Below are positions 56,501-64,000 of a stretch of 64,000 bases of DNA, piece after piece (positions within the stretch are counted from its first letter, which is position 1; each line of letters begins with the position of its first letter). The translations under genes were made by a program, and so were the position numbers. Source of the DNA: Phylloscopus collybita (Eukaryota; Chordata; Aves; Passeriformes; Phylloscopidae); assembly GCA_027886175.1 (NCBI GenBank), contig JAJNNQ010000016.1, positions 1,927,001-1,991,000 on the forward strand, given 5' to 3'. The notes under the pieces were generated by a model, which worked only from the letters and a program-made list of their open reading frames with translations, did no database searches and was not told the origin of the DNA.

Positions 56501-56678
56501 TTGTGCTGAGCTGCTGCTCCTGCCCACTCAGCACCAAGTTGCCTCCTGTCTGATGGACTCTCTCCTCCTGCATCAGGGAGTCCCGATCCTTCCAGACAGG
56601 GCTGGGAAGGCAGAGGGAAGGCAGACTCAGGAGGAGGAGGTGTGCCAGCCTCACGCCTTGCCCAGATGGAGGTTCCAT
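38444..56678 (-). CDS. ADA2: Adenosine deaminase 2, secreted (nine coding exons)
   Basis: Secreted ADGF-family enzyme (formerly CECR1) that deaminates adenosine and 2'-deoxyadenosine. Exons in coding order: 56363-56678, 53791-54013, 46979-47189, 43286-43413, 41748-41838, 41334-41442, 40224-40381, 39207-39409, 38444-38552. They sum to 1548 nt, 515 residues (human 511). A hydrophobic signal peptide ([16 protein letters not shown]) is followed by the ADGF N-domain. Metal and catalytic residues are present: HLHD (His110, His112), FHAGET (His355, Glu358), RIGHG (His383) and SPDDP (Asp440, Asp441). Sequons N-A-S, N-L-T, N-V-S and N-T-S fit glycosylation. Two positions near the active site differ from the human sequence as I recall it: AAHR for SDHR and HAGETDL for HAGETDW. 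A 5' UTR exon upstream is likely but not placed. Confidence 0.96.
39207..39409 (-). CDS. ADA2: ADA2 exon 8 (DDP catalytic motif)
   Basis: [20 protein letters not shown] through [17 protein letters not shown] to LNSI plus AA, donor GTAAGT. Nearly identical to human in YDFYEVFM and DLRTLKQLA. Confidence 0.95.
40224..40381 (-). CDS. ADA2: ADA2 exon 7 (IGHG motif)
   Basis: Completes Asp360, then [20 protein letters not shown] to [10 protein letters not shown], donor GTATGT. His383 lies in RIGHG. Confidence 0.94.
41065..41238. repeat. Dispersed copy of the 221-bp intronic repeat
   Basis: GACTCCTTGTCACAGCAGGT through GGGGTCATGTGGGAGTGCCA to GCACACACATCCTCTTGA. Nearly identical to the tandem copies at 42.2-42.65 kb. 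Confidence 0.9.
41334..41442 (-). CDS. ADA2: ADA2 exon 6 (HAGET catalytic motif)
   Basis: [20 protein letters not shown] to [10 protein letters not shown] plus one base, donor GTGAGC. His355 and Glu358 are the zinc ligand and catalytic acid. Confidence 0.95.
41748..41838 (-). CDS. ADA2: ADA2 exon 5
   Basis: Completes Arg293, then [20 protein letters not shown] to TLAGFDL, acceptor CTCTAG, donor GTAACT. Matches human [22 protein letters not shown]. Confidence 0.93.
42201..42670. repeat. Tandem duplication, 221-bp unit, two copies plus a partial third
   Basis: The phrase ATTTCAAGGGAGTTTTRCAT-TTAGGTTTCTTCCAGCC begins at 42202, 42423 and about 42635. Between these phrases lies the sequence shared with 41065-41238. 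It lies in the ADA2 intron between exons 4 and 5. Confidence 0.9.
43286..43413 (-). CDS. ADA2: ADA2 exon 4
   Basis: [20 protein letters not shown] to GAKIILAAH plus AG, donor GTAGGG. Human has YSDHR where this exon gives LAAHR. Confidence 0.93.
43495..44098 (+). mobile_element. LTR-like insertion in ADA2 intron
   Basis: A 604-bp segment starting TGTAAAATTG and bounded by the 9-bp direct repeat AGGTGACAA at 43486-43494 and 44099-44107. It contains GGATATAATCC (TATA-like) at about 43739 and ATTAAATTGTAT near the end, in the order promoter to poly(A) signal, as in an LTR. A 9-bp duplication is unusual for retroviral integration and the right end is not a clean CA, so the exact boundaries and class are open. 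Confidence 0.5.
45263..45717. repeat. 35-bp minisatellite, 13 copies
   Basis: CTGCAGCTCCTGGCATTCCC recurs every 35 bp from 45263 to 45683. Units end in two main types, GTGTGGCACCTGAG and GGGTGGTACCCAGG, often alternating. Frames on both strands stay open across it because of the repeat. It lies in the ADA2 intron between exons 3 and 4 and is preceded by a CCCT-rich stretch. Confidence 0.97.
46706..46760. repeat. 18-bp tandem repeat, three copies
   Basis: The unit TCTCCCTTAGCCCTTATT is repeated in the ADA2 intron. Confidence 0.85.
46979..47189 (-). CDS. ADA2: ADA2 exon 3
   Basis: [20 protein letters not shown] through [13 protein letters not shown] to [16 protein letters not shown], phase 0 end, donor GTACGT, acceptor CCTATAG. 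Confidence 0.94.
47300..47357. repeat. Tandem duplication of about 31 bp
   Basis: TTTTTCTGCCACCTGTATTT followed by GCTCCTCTA occurs twice in direct tandem, about 110 bp upstream of ADA2 exon 3. Confidence 0.85.
47358..53380. other. Large ADA2 intron 2
   Basis: No further ADA2 coding segment is needed or seen: exon 2 and exon 3 join in frame. It contains a moderately CpG-rich patch at 48870-49250 and T-tracts at 49585-49626 and 52370-52388. Open frames here are not recognised. Confidence 0.6.
53383..53746. repeat. 60-bp minisatellite, six copies
   Basis: GCTGGAGCAGAGTGCTCCTG recurs at 53421, 53481, 53541, 53601, 53661 and 53721. Each unit carries the perfect stem GGAGCA-GAG-TGCTCC. As 60 is a multiple of three, frames on both strands stay open. 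It ends about 45 bp from the ADA2 exon 2 donor. Confidence 0.97.
53791..54013 (-). CDS. ADA2: ADA2 exon 2 (HLHD metal site)
   Basis: [20 protein letters not shown] to DPAEFDR plus GG, donor GTGAGT. His110 and His112 are the His-x-His zinc ligands. Includes [13 protein letters not shown], matching human. It is followed after about 45 bp by a 60-bp minisatellite. Confidence 0.95.
54917..55023. repeat. 54-bp tandem duplication
   Basis: GAACAAGACACAAGATGGGT to CAGACTATA is present twice (starts 54917 and 54971) with two differences. Confidence 0.92.
55565..55800 (-). mobile_element. CR1 LINE fragment, antisense
   Basis: The reverse complement of the avian CR1 3' region is visible: CCAGGGATGGGGCAGCCACA, then TCTCTGGGCAACATGTTCC, ATATCTAATCTAAATCTC and CTGTCACTACCTGCCCACG. 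It lies in ADA2 intron 1. Confidence 0.85.
56363..56678 (-). CDS. ADA2: ADA2 first coding exon (signal peptide, N-domain)
   Basis: 105 codons plus one base, from [18 protein letters not shown] to LKRMPK, donor GTAGGC. Contains [17 protein letters not shown], matching human [17 protein letters not shown]. The ATG is at 56676-56678. Possible acceptors (CAAG/GTGCAG) lie just 5', suggesting the exon begins with a short UTR after an upstream intron. Confidence 0.93.
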
Positions 56679-56738
56679 CTCAGAGCTGCACCTTGACAGG
56701 GAGAAAAGGCTGAAGCATTAGCAGAGGGCAGGAGGTGG

Positions 56739-57029
56739 TGTAGTCACTGCTTGTCATGTTTGGGTTTTTCTCAAGTTCTTTCCCAGGGACCTAAACTAGT
56801 AAACAAGGTCACACTTTTTAAACTCTCTTGTTTTTCACATTTCTCTCCTAAGGAGGGACTTTGCTTGTTGACCCTTGGTGTGACCAATGGTTCAAAAGAT
56901 CCCACCTCTTAGGTGGGCACATTGTAAAAAGGTATAAAAATAGCTTCTGAGAATAAACCAGCCCCTTTTTGGAGCATCAGCCTTCTAAAATCACGAGTCT
57001 GTGTCTTTCCTTCGTGTCCAACAGTGACA
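56739..57029 (+). mobile_element. Solo LTR, same family as 6430-6716
   Basis: A 291-bp TG...CA element with the perfect 6-bp target duplication AGGTGG at 56733-56738 and 57030-57035. It has a TATAAAAATAG box near 56933 and AATAAA at 56952-56957. It lies just 5' of the ADA2 first coding exon and antisense to ADA2. No internal genes. Confidence 0.87.
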
Positions 57030-57035
57030 AGGTGG

Positions 57036-57930
57036 CACCTGGGCAGTGGGGTGTGGAGTTGTTGGCCCATCCCTGCAGAAGCAGGGGGTTGATGGGATGC
57101 TCTGCACTGGCAGGAGCACCTGGTACCAACACCCCCTGAATTCAGGGCTCATGGATCAGCACACTCCTTATGGCTGCTGGTTACACACAGCAAGGCTGGG
57201 TAGGGTGAAGAGATCCTGCTCCTTGGGTCAGACTGGCAGCACATCATGCAGGAAGGCAAAGGTCCAGCCCTGGCATGGGAGATTGGTGGCATCAGGATGC
57301 TGCTTGCAAGCTGGGATGGAGCCCTCGTTGAACAAGGGGTGCTGGCTGTGCTGATAGTGTCCAGGTAAGGGGCTTGGCTTGAGCTCACCAGATCCCAATT
57401 CTCTCCAGTTGAGAGGAGATCCTGTTGCACCCTTTTAGTACACTCCAGCTATCCAAAGGGCTAATTTACAGGCAAAACCCCAAGGATCCCCCTGCAGCAA
57501 CAGAGGTGTGTCCTTTCCTTGCAATCCCAGAAGCAAGGAGATGGAAGTGTGGTGAGGGATCACAGGAGACAGGCGTGTGTGAACTCTGAGAGCTCTCCCT
57601 CCCCACAGCAAGCACAACTGCAACATAATCCTTCAACACCACCCCCCCGCCAATCTCTCCAGAGCAAAACAGGCTGGGGAAGGGCTCAAGATTTTCAAAT
57701 AAGCCTGTGTGAGTTACACAGAAAAGCCCTGCTGCTGTTCATGTCTTACTGTGGGTCCAGGCAGACACCCCCAGCCCCTTTGGGGCGTCCCAGGGAGCAA
57801 ACAGGGCAGGGGCAGCTTGCAGCCCCACAGCAGGCCCTGCCTCTGAGCTTAGAAAAGGAGACGTCCCGCAGCAAGTGTGATCTTATCCGTGCTGAGCCTG
57901 CCTCACTTACTGTTTGTTCGCTCTCCTGCT
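57036..57930. other. ADA2 5' flank, no gene seen
   Basis: No coding exon recognised. It probably holds part of an ADA2 5' UTR intron between the first coding exon and a promoter in the CpG-rich block to the right. Confidence 0.4.
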
Positions 57931-57933
57931 GGC

Positions 57934-58330
57934 AGCCGGGGCTGAGGCGGCGGCCGGGGCTGAGGCGGGGGCCGGGGCTGAGGCGGCGGCCGGGGCTGAG
58001 GCGGCGGCCCGGGCTGAGGGGGCGGCCGGGCGGAGCGGGGAGCGCCGCCGGGTCCCGGCGCGGAGACAGAGAAAGAGAGAGATGCACAGCGGGCTCCCTC
58101 CGTCCCGCACGCCCAGTTCCTCTTCCTGTCCTGCCGCCCGGCTTCGATTTCACCCCGGCTTCATGAATATATTAAGGAGGAGGAGGAGGCAGGGGAGGTG
58201 ATGAGGGAATGGGACACGGGGGCAGCGGCTGAAGGGAGCCGGGCTGGGAACGGGGCTGCCAAAAAAAGCGGGGTCTCTTCGTGGAACCACCCCGCTATCC
58301 AGCTCTTTAACCCGGCAGCGAGGGCATGAG
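57934..58330. promoter_or_regulatory. CpG-rich block, candidate ADA2 promoter, with 18-bp GC repeat
   Basis: Five 18-bp units (GCTGAGGCGGCGGCCGGG-like) start at 57941, 57959, 57977, 57995 and 58013, inside a CpG-rich stretch to about 58330. It is the only such block upstream of the ADA2 coding start, hence the promoter guess. No promoter elements are proven. Confidence 0.45.
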
Positions 58331-61300
58331 GGGCTTGTCTGTGCTGTCCCCCCTTCCCTGGCACACACATACAGGCGATATTTTAAATATCCTGAGAGAA
58401 GAAGCGCTTCGCGGCTCCTCCCTGGCGCAGGGAAACTCTAAAAGCCCGCCCGTACTCAAACACTCCTTTGATGGGACTTTTCCCATCAAAGAACCAATGC
58501 TCCCACAAGCCTGGAGATTTAACCTGACCCAGAACCTTTAATGCCAGCTCGCGAATGCTTTTACAGCGAAGAAAAGAGCGATTTGTACCTGGAAATAAAT
58601 GGTGTTGCCCGGTCTCTGGGCAGGCAGCAATCCAGCCGCGCAGGGGTCAGCTCCAGCCCGAGGAGCAAGTCAGGTGCAGAGAGGATGGACTTATTTATTT
58701 TTTAAAAAAATTTTAAAAAATCACAACAAATACAGTAATTTCAGCGTTTTATTTCCCGCCGTTCAGCAAGCTGAGTTTTAAAGCACTTCGAACAGCTGTT
58801 ACATAAACAGCTGCCATGGGGAGAACAAAGTCCATTCGGTTTCGCTTAGTCCAAAAATTGAATCACTTTAAATATTAAAATTAAAAAAAAAAAATTAAAA
58901 AAAAAAAAAAGGAGAGAGAAAGATCTTGTAAGTTAAGAATTATTAAAAACAACCCACAGCAGTCACAAAGATTGTGAATGTGACAACGGAGTCTGGTCAA
59001 TAACATGTTAAATTTTATTCTGGCATTACAGCAATGGACTGAAAGCAGGGTGTTCAATGCCCACCCTGGCTGCCCCAGCTGGACACCTGCCAGCTTTCCC
59101 TTCTTTCCTGGTCCCTTCACACTCTGCTGTCACTAAGCTCAGCCCCAGCATCCATACAGGGGTCAGTCAGGGATCCCAAAATTCCCTGAATCCTGACAAG
59201 GCTGCATGTGCAGAGGGTGGCTGTGCCCCCTTGCCTGCCCCCCAGCAGGATGGGTATTCCTTGAGTCTCTAGATGATGCTGCTCCCAAAAGGGGAGATCA
59301 GCGGAGTGGAAAGATGACCCAAATATGCTCAGCAGCAACTGCTGGTTGATGAAAGCAACTCGAGGATGGGAGGTGTGAGGAGGGAAATGCTTGGAGTGAA
59401 AGGGGATGGTCCAGGAGGGACGAGAGTTCTGCCTCCAAATACCTTCAAGGGAGCAATATCAGTGAAGGCAGGGGATTGTTTTAATTTTTCTTGTAGTTGT
59501 AAAGCCTAGCATTAGCTCCATGAAGCCAGATTCAGCCCAGGCAGTGGGAAAGCTAGCTCTGTAGTGAGCAATCGGGTGCTAGAGCCAGGCTCCCAGAGTG
59601 GAGCCCTGAGGGGGGTTAAAATGCTGTGTGAGGGATCTCAAGGAGCTTGCAGCCAGGCAGGGGTCTGGGAAATGCCTGCCAGAGGGCCTCGGAGATTTGC
59701 AGTGGTTCATCCTTTCAAACCACATTTGAAAAACAAACCCAAAGTCCGGTGCTCAAACACTCCTTTGATGGGACTTTTCCACAGGAACAATTGCAGGTGT
59801 TGCCAGGAGAGTTTTGTACAGATGTTGCAAGGGTTGGACGAGGAAATAAGCAGGTGTTTGAGATGCTTTGGTCTCTGTTAAAATGTGGTGCATGCTCTGA
59901 AAATAAAAAAAAAATTAAAAAATCCTGGTGAAAATAGGACCACAGCTGCTTTTAGGCAAGATCTGTCTGGACAGGAAAGGTGGAAAGAGGGAGAAGAGGA
60001 CAACCAGGAACTCCATCTGGGGGAGGATTGGGTTCATCTGGTGCCTGGCTTCAGACTTCCCTGGGAATGAGGCAGGGCACAGGAAGACTTGCCCTGTCCC
60101 AAGGACTAACAAGGAATGCTACAGTTGTCATTTCCACACCAACACATCTCTCAGCTTGCTTGGATTCTTCCTGAGAACCAAGTGGCCTGTTTGGAGGTTT
60201 TGCAATAGCTCTGTGTCTGTCCACAGGAGCGTGATTGCAGTTCCTGCTCAGTCTTGTGTGGCCTCTGGAAGAGGCTTCTGCTCCCTGGCTCTGGTCCCAC
60301 GTGCTCTTAGGCTGAGAGGGGCATCAGCCAGCCCAGCTTTTCCTTGGTTTTTGGGGTGGTTCCTAGCCGCTGCTGACCTCTCAGCTGCTGCAGCAGTACC
60401 CAGCAGTGTTCCAAAGCCCCTGTCCTGGGTGTGCCTGTGCCAGCTGCCAGCGTGCCCCTTCTTTGTGCCCAGCTGCACCTCAGATGTGTGTGGAGCTGTA
60501 AATAGCTGCAGGCCAGCCCTGAGTGCTCACTGTGAGTTCCCCCTGCCTCAGTTTCGGTTCCCTGTGTGGAACTGCTTTCCTTCAAACCTGTGGAGCCTCT
60601 TGAAGGTGACAGGAGCCATCCCCTGAGGGTTTCCCCACCTGTCCCTCCTGCATCTCCCCTGCTGTGGCCACAGCTGGGCTGGCTCCCTGTTCCTTGCAGC
60701 AGCAGCCCTGCACAGGGGAGCCTGGGCAGCTCTGGGGCTGCAGGGAGGGGGAAGGACCACAGAGGCAGCAGCAGCAGCAGCAGCAGGAGGCTTGCAGATG
60801 TTTCTCACTTCACTTTTCAGCTCAGCCTGCTGCAGGGTCCATGCTGCTGCTGTGCAGGGTCAGCTCTCTGTGCCAGGGCAGCTCCCAGCCCCAGGTCAGA
60901 GCCTGGCAGTGCCTGTGGGTGACAGCAAAAGCTGCAGTGACAAACCCAGCAGGGGTGTGACCCGGGGGTGATGCAGACCTGGCTGTGCTTTCCCCGTGTT
61001 TCTCGTTTTTGTGTGAGCCAAACACAAACCAAGGAGCACTTCTGAGAGCACAGAGGGTGGGGGTGCCTTTCAGCTCCCCAGCTCACGTTGTAATCTAAGC
61101 TGCTCTCTGGAAATATCACCTTAAGGCCAGGAAGAGAAGACTGGAGCTGGGAAATGTGTTCCTAGCTCACCAGTTAACTCCAGAAGGAGTTAGCTACTCT
61201 TTCTGTGCCAGCTGCCTCATTTGTGAAATGGAGCCCAGTCCCTGCCCAGCTGCACGGATTATTTGCTGTGTCTGCTGGTGCAAGAGCTGTGGAGAGAGAA

Positions 61301-64000
61301 ACCATGAGGTGGGACAAGGGGCAGGGAAACAGCCAGAGGTTGTGGGGAGACAGATGGAGACGGTGCTGAGGACAATCTTGCCCCTGATATCTTGCAGCTG
61401 TGTTAATTACCCAGGAGTGGGTAATTGCCCTCCCAGCTATGGGTTGATAAAGGGTGAGTGAGCTGGGAGGGAGTGAGTTGGAGTGTGGTGGCTGTGCTGT
61501 GAGGAGGAAGGGACAGGGAGTTGTGTCTCTAGGTGGAACTGGGCACATTTCCTTCATCAGTGTGTGAAGAAGAGCTGAGGCATTGAGTCCACAGACCAGC
61601 TCCTGGTATAGATGGACAGACCCTGGGAGCTGTGTGGAGCTGCCCTTGGGAGACAACAGGAAAAAGGCATGCAGGACTTTTAGATCGTGAGGTGCTGATG
61701 TTTGAAGCCTTCTGAAGTTTTATTGAAGCACACTGAGTGTCGTGGCTGTCTCCATAACCACAAGAGGTGGGCAGGTGCACAGGTGAGTGAGGAGAGTCCT
61801 TGCCTCTCTGCTGGGCCTGGGTGAGGCCACAGTGCCAGTCCCTGCTCTGAAGCAGCCCCAGTCTCTGGTTAATGCCTGCAAAATGCTGAGAATCTGTAAC
61901 AGTGCTAAGTGCTATAAATTATTATTAAGAGTAGACTGTCCTGGGATGTTTGGGATCCCTAAAATCTCCCCACTGGACTGCTACATTACCCCTGCTTTAG
62001 TCTGGCTGGGCACAGGTTGGTGGTTTTATTTCTTCCCACTCCACCTTGTGCCCAGCCAGGCAAAAACATGGAGCATTTCCCAGCCCAGCAGGGACATCAG
62101 TGGCAGCCCTGCAGCAGAGAGAACACTGGTGTGCCCCAGGTCTTGCTGGCAGCACTGCTCCCCAGTCTGCAGCCAAGCTCTGCCCACCCTCAAGGTGCCC
62201 CATGACCCTTCAAAAACCCTGCCTGACCATGTCTTGGTGCATCTGTCCTTCCTCAGCTACACCCATAACTATCCAATGATTTAAAATGAATAAGACACTT
62301 GAGATGCTGCAGGAGCAGCTGATGGAGAGAGCCAAGGAAAGGGCTGAATTCCCAGGCTAATGATGGATCACTCTGGGAGTGGAGTCATTGATTTGTAATC
62401 ATTGCCTGGCTCCCAAATATAATAGCCAGGAATTCCTCTGGCCAGCCACCGAGACAAGGTGCTTTGGGCTATTCCCAGCACACCTGCAAAACTTCAAATC
62501 TTGCTCACAATAGTGGGGCTCAGAGCTCCAGGAGCCAAACACAAACACCTCCATCAGCATTTGCCCTCTGAGGAGAGGGGCCCAGCAGCCAGCACACACC
62601 CCCAGCTGTCACTGTGCTGCTGCTGGAGCTCAGCATGCCAATCAATGAGTGAAGCTGCATCATTTCCCTCCAGCCCTCCACCCCAATTCCCTGCTGCTGT
62701 CACCCCACCCTGGGAAGGGGAGGTACAAAACCAAGGGAGCTGGTGTGTGTGAACACCCCACTGCTTTGGGGGCACACAACAGCCTGCCAGGGGCTCCCAG
62801 GGCATGAGCTCTCAGCCTTGGGGGTTTGGGAAAGGCCCTCAGTGCCATCCAGGGCAGGTCCCAAGCTGTCACCAAGCCTTCTGTGCAAAGACTCCCAGAG
62901 CCTCAAGTTTGTTGTTTGTATTCTTCTATTCTCTTCCTCTCCTACCCACAGGGACAAAAATGAGAGCAAACTAGGCAACCAAAACATCCTGGGTTAGCAA
63001 GAATACTTGACTTGTACATCTCTGGGGGATGACTTTGGGGAGGGTAGAAGCCCAGTGCTACCATGGGGAGTGTTTTCTTGCTTTTTGCATTAGTCAGGCA
63101 TCAGGTTTCCTGCCTGACCTATGGTGTGTCTCCATTCCCAGGCTGTGCTGACTCACAGGGGTTAGGGTGGCTCTGGAGGGATTTGCCCTCGCATAAAAGC
63201 AGGCAAAATTCCTGTTCCTAGGAGCTATATTCCATATAAACACCCTCCCTACTCCCAGCCTCCTACTGCACCCACCTGACTACCCCAAACAGAACCAAAA
63301 ACCAACCAGGTTTCTCTCCTAACCCTCCCACCTCTGTGGTCCATCACACCTTGACACAGAGGATCTGTGTTCATCCGTGGTCACTCTGCAGCTGTGAGCA
63401 TCCCTGTGACCTCTGCCAGGACATCCTGTGTCTCCATGTCAGCCATCTCCTCACCTCACTGCCTCTCCATTGCTCTGTGTCTGCGTCACCCACCCTGCTC
63501 CACCATCACACAGATTCCCAGCCCAAGCAGTAAAAAGCACAGGGCCTTGCAGTGACACTGCACCATGGTTCTCTCTTTCTCTCTGACTCCAGCCCCTCAT
63601 GGACAGCTCACCAGAGGAGGCATTCCACACTGCATCCCAAGAGCTGTCTCTGTCTTAGACTCTGAGGCTCCAGAAATATTTTGGAAGAGAGGACAGCAAA
63701 GGCTGGGGAGCACATCAGCAGGTACACCCAACCTGCAGCTGCTCAGTCACCCCACTCTGTACAGTTTATTCTCCTCCTGTGCATGAGATGAGCAAGTCAG
63801 CATTTAGAATGGGTTGACATTAAAAAATTAACTGTAGTGAGGAGCATTTGGGTTAAAACATGGCTGGCCAAAAGTGCCTGTGTTGTAGCCAAGCTTCATC
63901 CTGCCTAGGCAAACCTCCAAACTTTATAAAGCCTTGAGATGTCAAAACAAGGCTTCTGCAGGGTTCCCTTTAGAGGTACCTCCACACACCCTGCTGCAAA
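58331..64000. other. Upstream intergenic DNA, no gene recognised
   Basis: No exon of a known family seen. In human the next gene beyond ADA2 is CECR2, which I could not find here. Holds A-runs at 58883-58912, a CAG/CAGCAGG run near 60766-60790 and a 29-bp sequence shared between 58455 and 59752. Confidence 0.45.
58467..58490. other. Perfect inverted repeat, 10-bp stem and 4-nt loop
   Basis: TTTGATGGGA, loop CTTT, then TCCCATCAAA. It overlaps the first copy of the 29-bp repeat (58455-58483); the second copy (59752-59780) lacks the right arm. Confidence 0.8.

Overview
The window is vertebrate nuclear DNA, most likely from a bird and probably a passerine. It has intron-split genes with GT-AG junctions, CR1-type LINE fragments, short solo LTRs, long A/T homopolymers and a very GC-rich CpG island. 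The gene order IL17RA (+), TMEM121B (-), HDHD5 (-), ADA2 (-) matches the human 22q11 cat-eye-syndrome interval. I recognised the genes by comparing translated exons with remembered human family sequences. The bird assignment is an inference.

Layout. At 1-8506 (+) lie the last nine coding exons of IL17RA, cut by the left edge: fibronectin-like D2 region, a 15-nt microexon, the transmembrane exon and a long last exon with the SEFIR domain and cytoplasmic tail. At 13995-15533 (-) is single-exon TMEM121B in a CpG island. At 25564-29439 (-) are eight coding exons of HDHD5, a mitochondrial HAD-family phosphatase-like protein. At 38444-56678 (-) are nine coding exons of ADA2, a secreted adenosine deaminase. 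All exon joins keep frame and give complete proteins of 512 (TMEM121B), 418 (HDHD5) and 515 (ADA2) residues. For IL17RA the visible part encodes 715 residues.

The rest is introns and intergenic DNA with CR1 pieces, LTR relics and several tandem arrays. The main ones are a 50-bp array directly upstream of the HDHD5 start codon, about 1 kb of G/T-rich minisatellite followed by (AAGGG)19, a 35-bp x13 array and a 60-bp x6 array in ADA2 introns, and an 18-bp GC-rich array upstream of ADA2. From 58.3 kb to the right edge I recognise no gene.

The four genes do not form one pathway. IL17RA and ADA2 are immune-related, HDHD5 is mitochondrial and TMEM121B is a poorly characterised membrane protein. 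They are linked by conserved synteny. I found no bacterial-type system, CRISPR array, tRNA or rRNA. The observation I rank highest is the run of at least nine ACTACAGCTCCCA-like motifs, resembling the ZNF143/THAP11 binding consensus, beside the HDHD5 start codon.
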